Assembly: GCA_015657535.1 (NCBI GenBank)
Contig: JADHZB010001439.1
Location: 3,795 to 29,809 of the forward strand
Direction: 5' to 3'
Length of the DNA stretch: 26,015 nt
Source of the DNA: Nephromyces sp. MM_2019
Lineage: Eukaryota > Apicomplexa > Aconoidasida > Nephromycida
Shown here one piece after another: positions 1-11,586 of this stretch. The notes under the pieces are model-generated. The model was not told the origin of the DNA and ran no database searches. It saw only the letters and a program-made list of their open reading frames with translations. The translations under genes and the position numbers were made by a program. Each line of letters starts with the position of its first letter. Position 1 is the first letter of the stretch.

Positions 1-95
1 ATACTAAAAATGCGATTTTTTTTTTTCATAATATAAAACTTAATGCTTTCTTTTGATGTTTTTTATTATACTAAAAATGCGATTTTTTTTTTTCA
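1..95. repeat. 28-base direct repeat, 67-base period
   Basis: Positions 1-28 and 68-95 are identical: an ATACTAAAAATGCGA core followed by a run of eleven T, then CA. The two copies start 67 bases apart, and the left copy touches the window edge, so more copies may lie outside. No third copy is seen at about 135. The surroundings are very AT-rich with many T runs, as in the introns further right. The second copy ends in a T-run followed by CAG, which would also read as a splice acceptor. Confidence 0.75.
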
Positions 96-463
96 GTGAT
101 TTTTTTCACAGATAAAGCCTGAAAGAATTTTTTAAAAGAGCTTCTTGGAGTTAGCAGTTGAACAGCCGATTTTTAGCGCTCTTTTCATGAATTTACCGAT
201 TTTAAAACTTTTTTAATTTGGAGAATATAATTGTTTACGCGAAAAATAAATACAAATATGATGGAGCAATCATAATACGGATATTGAAATTGTTGCGAAA
301 TCATTAATTTTGTAGTTTTTTTTCAAAATTTTTTAGTGCTATTTGGAAATTATTTATCATCAAATTTACAGTATTTGCTATAAAAAAATGTTTTTGTTTA
401 ATTTTCCTTTTTTTTTTACTCTTGTTATTTTCTTTGCTCTTTTTCGGTCATATTTTTTGTCAG

Positions 464-714
464 GAAGCATGAATGAAGACTTTAAAGAAGTTCTTACAGA
501 AAAAATTCCAAATATAATCGATAGGAATAAAATCTACTACAAGCCTGCCAATGGCTTTGCTCTTTGCAAAAATAACTTATCTTCAGCATCTACTATTGAA
601 TCGGTGCTCAAATGCTGTATATACAAGCATGGGAGGCTGTTAACACCTCTTTGGGTTAGTTTAAGTACGATTTTAGGGCTTTTTAAGAGAGAAATAAACC
701 CGGGGAGGCTTTAG
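464..714 (+). CDS. Candidate 5' exon of the PH/LRR gene
   Basis: A T-rich tract ending in TTTTTTGTCAG (to 463) is followed by an open frame with an ATG at 469, whose product begins MNEDFKEVLTEKIPNIIDRN. The charged, lysine- and glutamate-rich stretch stands out from the surrounding AT-rich, intron-like sequence. The frame stays open to the stop ending at 714, but the true exon probably ends earlier, at a GT such as 605 or 655. I could not find a splice that joins it in phase to the next exon candidates, so its place in the downstream gene rests on strand and position only. It may instead be the C-terminal part of another gene. No domain is recognised. Confidence 0.35.
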
Positions 715-908
715 AAATAAAACCAAAATTTCTTCCATCAGAGAAGCAATTATTAACGGTGATGAAATTGAAACTACTAAAAATCAAGGTTTAGTATAAC
801 TTCAGGCAGATGATGGAATTTTTGTTTTTTTTTAAAACCACATGCCTGAGCCTACAAGAGCCGAGTCTGATACATATTCAACCAGTTGATGAACCAAAAA
901 TAAGATAG

Positions 909-990
909 ATTTGAAGAATTTTATCTGAATCCTGAGGATTTCGTCATGAATGATTTTATTAAAAAGTTAAAATATATTATTAGGCAAGAT
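909..990 (+). CDS. Candidate internal exon of the PH/LRR gene
   Basis: The frame reads FEEFYLNPEDFVMNDFIKKL and continues to IIRQD, where a GTGTGTGTGT donor starts at 991. It ends in phase 0, and the next good exon, which begins at 1724 after CCAATTTTTTCAG, also begins in phase 0, so the two join without a frame break across an AT-rich intron of 733 bases. The left border is uncertain: AG dinucleotides at 903-904 and 907-908 are possible acceptors, but neither has a good polypyrimidine tract. A short in-frame piece at 742-788 (EAIINGDEIETTKNQ) could precede it in phase through the acceptor at 904. Function unknown. Confidence 0.4.
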
Positions 991-1723
991 GTGTGTGTGT
1001 TTTTTTTGTTTATAAGGATGCCTCAATTTTTTGAAGTGCTTGCTATTCAATTTGTGTTCTTTTGCTGATTTTATTTGCATTTTACCATTTGCAAAAATAT
1101 TCGCTGGAAAATATATTTTGGTGGTTTTCATCGCTTGAAATTGTTTGAAAATTAGCACTCCTTTTGGCTTGCTTTTATTCCGAATAATACACACATGAAA
1201 GAATGATGAAAAAAAAAGTTTTTTAAAGTACTTATTTGGGTATATAAGAAACTAATTTTGCTGTTAAATGAGGAAAATATCATTCTTCAAAGAAATTTAC
1301 CTTTTTTTCCTTTAAATCTCAGATTTCGCTTAATTTTCTACTAAATTATTTGACGAAATTTCAATTTTTTCACTCAAGCTTTTGTTATTTTACATTTCAA
1401 CTTTTTCACTCAAAATTTTGATTTTTTTTTTTCTCGCTTGCACGTGCATATGCCGTCTTTGGGGGTAATTTTTTATATGCAAAGATATTTTTTGGTATTA
1501 TTTTATGAGCATAAAAATCTTTTGATGCGTTTGATTTTGTACATCTTGCTTCAGTGCTTACTAATATGTTTGTTGACCAAAATTTTTTGTTTCGAGAATT
1601 TTACATGATTTACAAGAATTTTTATGATTTTTTGTTTTTGGTCTAAAAATTTGCTACGCCTTTATATTCGTTTATTTTTTTTATTTCTGTAATCGGTGGA
1701 ATTTCCTGAACCAATTTTTTCAG

Positions 1724-4700
1724 AAAAAAAATAAAGATGACCAGTGGACTCCCGACCTTGAGAGTTCAGAGCTTCCTCAAAACATTGATATTTTTGCAAA
1801 GGGAGAAAATGCAGTGGCTAGCGTGTACTTTGAACTTCGGCAAGCATTCATGCTGTGGTATGGACCGTCATCCTTGAAAGATTACGCCTTTAATATTCCT
1901 CAAACGAAAAATTCTCCAGCTGAAGAGAAACTTGGTCCTCCAATAGGCTTTCTTTACTTAAAGTCCTACCGAACTTTTATCGATGAAAAAGGACGGCTTT
2001 GGGTTACTATTAATGGTGGCATATTCTGATTTTCTAGTAGATTATTGTCCTGTCGCTGAATTTGCCTCTATTTTTTCTTATTATACGTCTTTATTGTTGA
2101 GAATTTTATTGGTTTTGAGAGCTGCGAAATTGCCGTTCGATTGCATGGCTAGCTCTTTGAAAGGGTGGGCATAAGCAGTGCAATAATAGCCCTTACGCCT
2201 GCTGATACCCATTTAGGCCGTGTTCATAAGTAGTTTTAAGGGTTAAATTTCTTATGCGTTCGCCTGCGCTTCGCCCTTTGGTAGTATTGCTGGTTTCAAA
2301 TTGCTCCAATCTCGTTGGAAAACTTTAGTAGCAGTGAAAAAGGCTTTTTCAGGAAATATCCAAATGAGAGTATGCATAGGAAACACTCGTTCATAACCTT
2401 AAAAGGGAAAGGATCTATGACTTCATATTTTTCCATGGACTAAAGTTTTTCTTTAGCTGTAGAGACGTTTGTTTTTGAGAGCTTAAACACATGGATATCA
2501 GCACACAAGGAGAGTAGCACACATAAAGTTTAGTGCAAGCGAAAAAACCTTAGCTAAGCGCACTCTTGATCCTGCTGTAGCTTTTTCACGTGTAGGTACC
2601 TTAAATAATGGAAGCGATGCCTGCTTTACGTTGACTTGTGAGAAGGAGACGTCAATAGCTGATTGGAGAAATATGTTTGCATGCAGGTGAGTGTGCAAGA
2701 AGGGAGTTTTTACCTTCATAAGTCTCTATTTCCTTTTTTTAAAAGCTATAACCAACGATTTATTTTAAAATCTATCACAGCTTGTTCAAGTACTTGGTAT
2801 GAGCATGAGCTTTATAGTTTTAATGACTAAAGGCAATGCAGTACAACATGTGTGCTGCTCGTAATGACTTCCTGAGCTTATGTAAGTCTTTATATCTCTA
2901 CAGCTTAGCAGCTCCTCAATGAGCTGCACACTCAGCAAATACTACTTATGGAGTCAGTACCGCTCATAATTTTTCCGCATGTTTGCTAACCCTGTGCTGT
3001 TTTTCTTTAGTCTAGGATACACACAGCTGTCTTCGGAAGTAGATGAGTTTGGGGATACGATTCAAAGTCTATCACTTTATTTGGAGAGACCTTATCAGGA
3101 GGTGGGGAAAGAAATTTGATATTGTCCGTAAGCCTGTATAACCTTTCAACCTTTTTAGCACTACTTTCTTTCGACCTTACTGTAAAGGAATTTATTAGAA
3201 TATTAGCAATTTGGTGAACTCTAAACGGCATCTCCATACAGCATATTCCCTTTATCCTCGTAAATTTCTTTGGTTTTGTACTTCAGTCGCCTTAAAATTA
3301 GTTATGAATACCTTATTCGTAGTTCCCAAAGCTTCAAATATCGCAGAGTTTTATCTTGCATCTTTGAGGAATGGGTTAGCACAGAATAATACAGGCATAT
3401 GTTAGGAAAACTTTGTACAAAACTTTCTATTTTAATTATGGCAAAATCATTAAAATTACGTTGAAAACCTCCTATCCTCCCCGTATTAGTAGTGAGGTTA
3501 GCAACTACTTCCAAACGTGCTACTTTTTTTTACTGGATTCCCTTATTACTCGCGCCTAATAGAAGAACTTCAGTACGGATTTATTGCTTAAACGTTATCA
3601 AGACAAGTTATTATGTATTTCTAAACCAACATCTTGTAGTGTAATTGAGATATTCTCGTTTAAATGTGTTTCTAAGAAATTTTTACCTTTAGTATCGGTA
3701 CTATATGTTATACTCAAATATAAGTGCATACTATAAACTACTACATCAAAGCATGTATGCTTAGCCTCATGCAAACAAATTGCCCTACTACAAATTTCCA
3801 TTCAAGTTCTACCTATGTACCAATACGTAGGTGAGTATGTTGGCGCACCTAACAGACATGTGATTTACGCACCGCATTCACACCATTAAGCTGTACAGGA
3901 GTGTCTTACCTATACTAATAATGCTAGTTTACCCCTATCAGTTTCTATAGCTTTTAGACATGAGTAAGATATTATTCTTCACATAACTGGCATTGCTCAA
4001 ACCATTGCCTTTGTCTGCAAACTCGCACCCCTGGACCTAAATTTTCTGCAGCATTCTTGCTCTAGCAGTGTTTCCTTGTGTTTAGACACTGGACCTGTCG
4101 CTAGCGCCTTTTAACCAAAAGGTCTACCAGATTATCAGTACCTTGCAGCATAATAAAAGGATAAATTACCTAAACCTAAAGGGGTGAGTTCTTGAAATCC
4201 TTGAAGAACCCATATATAGAGCTTTTAAGCGGTCTTAACCTTTTTTTAAATCACTAAGTTAGGGATGGCTCAGACTACTGATAATAGACATGTTAACTGT
4301 GAAAAAAAGAGAATACTGGCAAGAATATGCTTGCTAAGCTTGAGGTTCGCTAAATGAATTCCTTTTGAGCTAGATGTCACACGATATCATAAGGACCGAG
4401 GGGTCTAAGTAATGAGCTTATTTATTGTGCTTTCCATGACTCCTATTAGTGCACCTTATGCAGCCAGGTACTGCTCCTGTTTTCGATTACACGTGTGCCT
4501 TCGTGTTGTATGTATTCTTAAATAGCACTGTATTACACTGTAGCTTTTTTTTCTAGTGCAATATTTTCTTAGCAGTGAGCATGTGCGAGCACTAATAAAT
4601 GAGCCAGTGCACAGCAGTGTCATGAAAATACGTTCACATGAAGTGCACACATAACTCCGCGGCAAAGACATCGCAAATTCCTGCCCTAGACAGAGAATAA

Positions 4701-7227
4701 TTGCTGCAGCTAAGAATAACCTGAGCTTTCTTTTTTACGAGATGTTCAGGAGCGGCGTAGATGATGCCTTGATCCACTCCTTGAGACTGGGTAACTTGTG
4801 CCTGAAAGCGTTCAGTTTGAACACGCTCAATATCTCATACAATAACATAACGCCAGACTGTAACCTAGTCAAGTTTAAAAGACTCTTCTGCAACTTTGCT
4901 TCTTGCCGGTGAGTTCAGGACGGGATGCTGCTATATCAAATTTAAAAGTGATACTTGCATTTCTGGAGACTCTTCAAATGGGGAAATAATTTCTTAACAT
5001 AGAACTGAGGCAACTACTGGATTACAGGCTTTACTGCGTCACATAACTTAGTAGAGTTTTCAAGTGTAATGCTTGCGAGGATTCTGCATATCTAAACGGT
5101 ATGCATATTCACACTTGTTATGCACCTACGGCTGCGATATGATATGATCTTTTTGAGCATAGGCACACGGTAAAACTAGCAGTAAACAGACTACCCGCCG
5201 CCTTCTGAACCCATATGACTTTGCAAGACGAGTATACATGCTTCATATCATAAGCAACAAAAATATTAAAAGGAGAATAATCGTCAATCCTTATGCTTTT
5301 TCCACAATACTGTTTAATTGCTAGTATTGCAAAATTTTTTTGATTAAGAGATCGTAACGGGTTTGACGGGCAGCAATGGTGAGCTGCCATACAGCGTCAC
5401 CGGTTAAATAGGTCTATAGCATGGCTGGGTCTGTTAATTTCCTCTTCCTTTCAGGCTTTTATTTCATTTCTCTCATTTTTATTGCGATATTTCAGAGCAT
5501 TTAAAAAATCTTCTTGCAAGTGATATATATTATGGTACATGTTCGTCTTAAAAGTCCATTTAGCTCCCATTTGGACTCCATTCCATCCCTTGTCTACTTT
5601 GTGCTCTACTTTTTTCCCTTGGTGGCTATTCTCCTTGAAGCAGCTTTCCACTATAATTCGGCTCTAAATTCGCCTCCATCGCATAATCTGGTTTATTTCA
5701 GAAAACTCATAATGGATGGAAATCCCATAGGCGATACTGAAGAAGGAGCTGGGCTATTTTTAAGTATACTTTACGCAGCTCCATTGCAACACCTAAGGTA
5801 AGCTTATCATACATGTCCAACAAAAGTATTGCTCTTAAAATTGATAACGGCTTTGTGATGCAAAAAATATAGCACTCCATAGCTTTTAGATGCGGCTAAA
5901 GTATGCCCGGGCTGAAGGCGATGAAATGGGCATAGTTTAAGTATGGATATATGTGATTCAACGCTATGTCATGCATCTATACTTATGCCTGGAATTCGCA
6001 TATAGCAGCGCAGTAAAAACTCAAAAAAATGGCCGGCAGGTAGCGAAAAGCTCGATGAAGCACACTTACGAATGGTATGATATCCACTGCAAGTATGCAC
6101 CTCTGCGCAATTCAAATTATTATAAGCAAGATACGCATCGCATATCGAAGTAGGGCTACATACCATTGTTTTAAGCGAGCTTAATAATGTAATAAGCGCC
6201 GCTACTTTTTACTCAAATTGCTGGGAGAAAATGCGCAGCCATAGATCTCACCTTTACCCAATACAATTTCTAACTAGTCTGCCAGATAAGTAAAAACTAT
6301 ATAGTAAGCCCAACTGTGAATGACTGCTTCGGCTGACTGCCCGAATAAGTATGCGATAATTAGTACAGTTTTTGACCCCTAAAATGCTACAAACAGCTTC
6401 AACAAATGCGGATTTGGGGATGTACTAGCGCAAACAGTAACTCTTAGGCTCGGCAGCATGCCCCTGAACGAAGATCTGACACACCTGGGGCTACAGGAGC
6501 ACTTCATTTCCTGGAAGGTAACCTTTTTGCTTATGCATGCAAATTTGACGCGATGGGGTCCTTTTGTAACTAAGTAACTTACGCTCTGCCTTTTCGTAAA
6601 AGCATAAACATTAGAGACCAGAGTTAATATTCCTCATATACTGCCTATATATTACATGCCCAAAATTTACGGTCCATACAGGCATAGCGCGTAAATTCAT
6701 ATGCCAGATAGTACGCGAACTACCCTATTCTAGCTAAATCCCATGAATACACCACTTCACTTCTTCGCTATTACTGCTCTTTCCTCAAGGTTTTGACTCC
6801 ATTCCTGGAAGCCCTGGCTAGCCGAGTTCCAAGTCTTAGTCAAATACATATGTTTGGTATAAACGTGCAGCAATGCAGCATTATGGTAAAATCGAGGCCG
6901 CTATTGAAAAATATAAAGTTCATCTACGATGATTCATCCCAGATATTACCAAAGAGGATAATTACTGAGCGAAAATTGAGGCGGCGCCAAAAGACTGACA
7001 AAGCCAAGTCGGAGGATGCTTTGGTAGACAAAGAAGTCATAGCTAAGTTGCTGCAGATGCAGATAGGCAAGGGGGATCCCAAGAAAAATGAAGCAAGTAG
7101 CGCTGCCAGTATTTCCAGGAGGCGACTATATGGATTGGGAGAGCCCTCTATGGTTCCTGCGCCGCCTAGTACCACGCCAGCATCAAACGAGGCAGCCCCG
7201 AGTGATCCTGCTGTTCCTGACGCCTAA
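1724..7227 (+). CDS. PH-like and leucine-rich repeat protein, multi-exon
   Basis: My exon model is 1724-2015, 2518-2686, 3011-3101 (right end uncertain), an unresolved exon within about 3287-3400, 4086-4183, 4690-4908, 5702-5797, 6448-6517 and 6790-7227. From 4086 onward every junction keeps phase, and donors include GTGAGT (4184, 4909), GTAAGC (5798) and GTAACC (6518). The first exons encode a region with the pattern of a PH-type fold, ending in a C-terminal-helix-like segment (CEKETSIADWRNMF). The later exons carry LRRs of the ribonuclease-inhibitor type: TLDLSLAPF, INYLNLKG, LNTLNISYNNITPD, KLIMDGNPIGDTEEGAG and LQHLRLGSMPLN. The last exon finishes the repeats, then turns basic and low-complexity (rich in Pro, Ala and Ser) before the stop. 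PH plus LRR is the architecture of CARMIL-type actin regulators, but many other LRR scaffolds exist, so I give no gene name. The LRR call is firm; the PH call and the exons before 4086 are tentative. Confidence 0.75.
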
Positions 7228-7296
7228 CTTGGCTTTGGAAGAATTTAGAGCCGCCTGGGATAGGAAGGAAGCTTTGCTTAGAAGCAGTAATTCAGC

Positions 7297-7738
7297 CCGC
7301 CAGTATCTCATGTAGATTACTTTGGTGAAGATACGACGCGCAGGGATTTATGGGAGGGCCACAGCTGCACGAGCCATGCTGTGTGGGATAAGATGCATTG
7401 GCAACGCTCGAATTGTGACTACTCCTATTTCAGTGCGTCCGTGCAGTATGTATTAAGACACAGCGCTAAATGATATCTACCTCCAGGCGTTGTCCCCAGA
7501 GGACGAATTTCCTGGTATCAGTCATATTCGCGATTCCTTTGGCTTTCCAAAGGCTGGCAGCATGAACCAAAAAAATACGGCAAAAAAAGCATTCACTCAA
7601 GCAGCTGAACTCACCCGAACAATGCCAGCAAATAGCATTTTCCTTGATTTCGTACCAAAGAGGCTTTACTGGAAAAACAAGAAAAAAGGTTCAAACAACT
7701 TGCGTAAAGAAATTGAGGAGCAGAATACGAAACAGTAG
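7297..7738 (+). CDS. Unassigned coding-looking exons
   Basis: Two open stretches follow the LRR gene on the same strand. The first, 7297-7440, reads VSHVDYFGEDTTRRDLWEGH and on through a Trp- and Cys-containing segment. The second starts at 7487 after CTACCTCCAG, reads ALSPEDEFPGISHIRDSFGF and runs to a stop at 7736-7738 with a lysine-rich tail (KRLYWKNKKKG). They would join in phase 0 if the weak donor GTGCAG at 7441 is used. I found no acceptable splice from the LRR exon ending at 7227 into the first piece. They may be the 3' part of the LRR gene in another isoform, a separate small gene, or open 3' flank. No family is recognised. Confidence 0.3.
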
Positions 7739-9907
7739 TCTAAAATTTCTCATATATACACAATTTCATTAGCAGGTGAAAAGTTTCGCACGCCCATTAT
7801 CAGCTTTCTTTGCTGCTCTCCGCCTTTTCACACTTTCGCGGGTACAGTAGGCTGCAGCAAATCTAATCGCAGAATTCGCAATATGTATATTTCAGTCTAG
7901 TAAGCATTATCTGCCATACATAGAATTCACGACTTTGTACCGGAAGTGTATCGTCAGTAGCGTCGACGTGCAAACCCTCTAGGATCTCCAGATAAAGCGA
8001 AAGGATAGCCTTTCACTCAAAATTGGACAAGAGAAGAGCATGAAAATTTAGTTCATTACCCCTCATTAATTAAGCGGCAAAACTTTGCGTTTTTCCCGCC
8101 GAGTTTTGCCTGCTTCTGTGGATTCCAGAATGCACATTTTCACCGCCTAATTAGCTACACAAGGTACAATTCGGCACCAGGAATATGGCAGCGCGTCTAT
8201 CAAGCAAGAGGGGTAATCCTGAAGTCTTTCTCGGAAGGTTTTTTCCTAGCCGTCGGACATATAATGCCTATACTAGCTCAAATGCAGCGCTCAATGTGGA
8301 ACATTAAAAAATTTCCCTTCGATCTTCTTTATTTTAGACCACACAATAAGGCAAGGCGGCGTTAGCGCCATTATATGGGGACACGAATAAACCATTCAGA
8401 GAAATGATTCCGGCCAAAGCCCACTAATTTTCCAAGACATACGAGCTTCTGTCGACGCTATGAGAATATATTAGAACACACAACTTCAAAGCTAGCGGCG
8501 AACCACACAACAACTCATCCAGAAGTTTCTCAAGGATTGATCGCAAGAAGTGTACTATACAAATGCTCCTAGTGCTTGAGTATGGCCGCAACTAGCATAA
8601 AAAGTTAAATTAACCACCACTATCAGCAGGAATAAGTCTATTCAATTACTAGGAGATATGTGCCCCAGAGCTTAACAAATTCGATCGTATAAGTACACAG
8701 ATAATTCAATTATTATCAAAGAGAGGTAATCATAGAAGCATATTCATACAGCTCTTTCCTGGAGGCATCTAAACAGACTACAAAGCTGATTATTGATTTT
8801 CAGCCATCGGAAGATAGTAGGCATGCTACCAGAAATTTAGCTCCCGAACCAGAGTATAATATCTCCTCATGGCCAACTAGCAAAATCAACGGACAATCAG
8901 CAAGAAATAATATATTCAATGATTTAAGCAACTGCCTCCGTTATACTTTTATGTTGAAAACTTCCATAAGACTCGCACACGCGGGTGCAGGGGGGGCAGT
9001 GAAGATGCAGGCAGAAAAGTCCGTGGAAAACGGTTGAAGTCTGCGCAAAAATCACTCGTCTGACCAAAAATCTATACCCAGACCTCGCAACTTTAATCCG
9101 CGTACATCCCATTGTGTACTTATACAACAGTAAAGAAACCACAAGCAATCGTAAAAATCTCATTACAATATCTGCGTCTATTGCCTGTTTCTCAAAACAA
9201 GAATTTTTGCAGAGGAAATAAGTGAACGGCTCGGTGCTACTAGACTGAAAGAGTCCAAGATGGCTTTAAAGCTCTGAAATGGGACATGCTTCACGGTCTA
9301 CCAAGCATGATCGGGCACATACTCACTGCACAGAAATCGAGTAAAATATACAACTATTTCCATCTTATGTTGAAAAGTCGACATCTTCAGCCAAGAAGCG
9401 CGCAAAACGAAGGAATCCGCAGAAATACTCGCCAAAATCTTCCCTAAACATTGTGTACTCAGATAAATAATATAAGTTTATTCAACCTGAGCTGAATTAA
9501 GCATCCGTAAAGGGTATCGAGTGAAGAAGGAGCCCATAGAATGATTCAACCTCGAAATACAACATTCATCCCTTTTTGAGTGCGCAAAACATCAGTTTCA
9601 TTGTCACCCATAAACATTATAGTTCAGCCATAACTCAAAAAAATTTGGTTACTAGCTTTTACGAAAAGTTTGTATAACTAAAACCAATGAGTTAAGAGTA
9701 AAAAAAATCAGTACTACAGATAGTTTTAACATAGTATTTCAAATATCCTTAAAACTCCAACATCTACAACAAATAGACGATCGTTATTTGTAAGTATCCC
9801 ACAAAGTGTTGAGCCACGGGCCTGATACAACAGCAATAAAATATGGGATTAAATCAGCGGCCTAATTTCCAGAAGGTGCGCACAGCAAACTGTACGAAAC
9901 CAAGAGA
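7739..9907. other. Gene-poor stretch, no supported gene
   Basis: I find no exon here that I can defend. The plus strand becomes A-rich from about 8600 rightward, the mirror image of the T-rich introns of the plus-strand genes. This suggests transcription on the minus strand, perhaps as the 3' region of the tryptophan-rich gene. A minus-strand frame at 8924-9163 is open for 79 codons but has no recognisable content. Confidence 0.4.
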
Positions 9908-10663
9908 TCAATACCTGCGAAGAGGCCGCAAAAACAATAGAATAGTGTAATTATAAACTGGCGCATAAATAAAAAAATGAAAACACTACCGCCTTTATCA
10001 TAGTATTAATTAACTGCTGAAAACGAAGAAATTTAACCAGGTATGACTATAAAAAAGTGGATAACTATTGTGATTCTGACTTGGCAGCGCAAACCATAGT
10101 AGGAAATATCAAACGTGAGTAGCATCTAAATCAAGCATATCTACAGGTGGGATCGTTTCTTTAAACTATGGCATTCAAATTGCAATGGAATAAAGCAGGT
10201 TAACACCTTAGAACAAGAAAAGAACGCACTGAAGAGGAATTAATGTATACTATAAAACGATATCACAAAGAATTACATGCGACTTGATAAACCAATAGTA
10301 GGCACAATACATTCCGCCAAATTTTATCTATGAAGATCAAACCATAGTCAAAGAGCTTACCAGAACTTGTTACGGATCTCTTCTTCGGCATCGCTAAACA
10401 TTTTGTAAGCGATAGCAATCGTGCAAAGGGAAGGCCATACCCATGGCCACCAGCTGTGCGAAAATCTTCCCCACCACCTAGAAGAAAAAACAACACAAAG
10501 CGCTGCCTCTTGTCTAGCGCACCTCTAAAAGTGCTAAGAATTACTAAGGCAATGTATCGAGTTTGAAAGCTAAAACTTACTTTAAACTGAAAATAGCTCA
10601 AGTGACATTTGTAGCAGCATGCAAAGTTTAGCATTTTGAAAACTACCATCGCGCATGGCCCAT
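9908..10663 (-). CDS. Tiny Trp-rich single-pass membrane protein, spliced
   Basis: Exon 1 is 17 coding bases (10663-10647, ATG at 10663; MGHAR plus two bases), followed by a GTAGTT donor. Exon 2 (10477-10361) follows TTTTTTCTTCTAG and joins in phase, giving MGHARWWWGRFSHSWWPWVW, then PSLCTIAIAYKMFSDAEEE and IRNKF before a GTAAGC donor. A last exon at 9914-9908, after CCTCTTCGCAG, would complete a Trp codon and add Tyr and a stop, for 45 residues in all. The product has eight or nine Trp, one short hydrophobic segment (about residues 19-30) and a charged acidic tail, as in small subunits of mitochondrial inner-membrane complexes. Its neighbour QCR8 fits that reading. The family is not recognised, and the 3' exon is the least certain part. 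Exon 2 could alternatively be read in another frame that is open for longer; I prefer this one because of its phase and composition. Confidence 0.5.
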
Positions 10664-11586
10664 ATTACATAGAATCTCATTAAAGTGACCTTGCAATGAA
10701 AAGATGGATTCACTATATATAGTATAAAAGGAGAAAAATTCATATGAATGTTGAAAGCCTGTCACCTGCATGCAGAGACTGGAAATATATAACGCCAAAG
10801 GAGGGTTTTAAATAAAGAAACAATTACTAAAGATGCTTAAAGGATACTTCAAACGAGGTATTCACAGATTAGAATTTCATGAAAAGAAAACCGTGACAAG
10901 CATGATAAAAAAACAATCTTGGACAAAAGTCGCTCCGGATCACGTCGAGAACTACAGCCGGGTATAAAAGTGAAAGTAGGGCAGCACGCAAAATATAAAA
11001 AGAAGTCATTAAAGCAGCTGCTACTCATCTTAATATAGACCTCTAAAATAAGCTGAAAAGAACCCATACATTATAAAGGAATCCCTTGGAACAGCGCAAT
11101 TTTCATCTCTTATAAATTAACTTTGCGAACTTACAAACGCAGTTATAATACCTTCAAAAAAAATCATTCAAAACAACCATTAAACAATAACCCGCAGAGA
11201 TTCAATCAATAATCAACAAATTAAAAAAAGGATGCGATGCCAACTACTTTTATGCGACAAATTTTTCGCTGGACCAAAAACAATTAATTTATCAGGGCTC
11301 AACATCTTTTACTCAGTCATTTACTATTACCCCATATTCCATTGCAAACGCATTCACGGAAAAAAAAAGTGCGCTGACATCGGGTGATCATACAAGTAGC
11401 TTCCGACCATTCAGAGGTGGCCCACATGAACCAGCTGCAGCAATTCTATCATGAAGATGATGATTCAGTATAAGATTGCATTCCCTGCTATATAGCCATA
11501 TAAGCATCTAATCGTTCGGAGAGCAAATATCTTACATTCCAAACCATATTAAGCTTAAGAAATCCAAAAGCTTCTGTGCACCCAAG

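Noticed and set aside
343..463. Hydrophobic N-terminus of the open frame starting at 343, resembling a signal peptide
   Set aside because: The Phe-rich segment is encoded by T-runs typical of the introns here and ends in a TTTTTTGTCAG acceptor, so it is better read as intron than as a signal sequence.
989..998. Short GT repeat considered as a microsatellite
   Set aside because: Only five units, and it serves plausibly as the splice donor of the candidate exon ending at 990.
3007..3237. Minus-strand 76-codon open frame
   Set aside because: Lies opposite plus-strand LRR-gene coding sequence and is explained as its shadow.
4456..4671. Minus-strand open frame, and an overlapping plus-strand frame (SSEHVRALINEPVHSS) after TTTTTTCTAG
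   Set aside because: The plus-strand piece looked like an LRR exon, but the exons at 4086-4183 and 4690-4908 join directly in phase, leaving this segment in their intron. The minus-strand frame has no support.
8924..9163. Minus-strand 79-codon open frame with a hydrophobic start
   Set aside because: No motif, no phase-compatible partner exon found, and a Cys/His-rich middle produced by a C-rich tract. Not supported as a gene.
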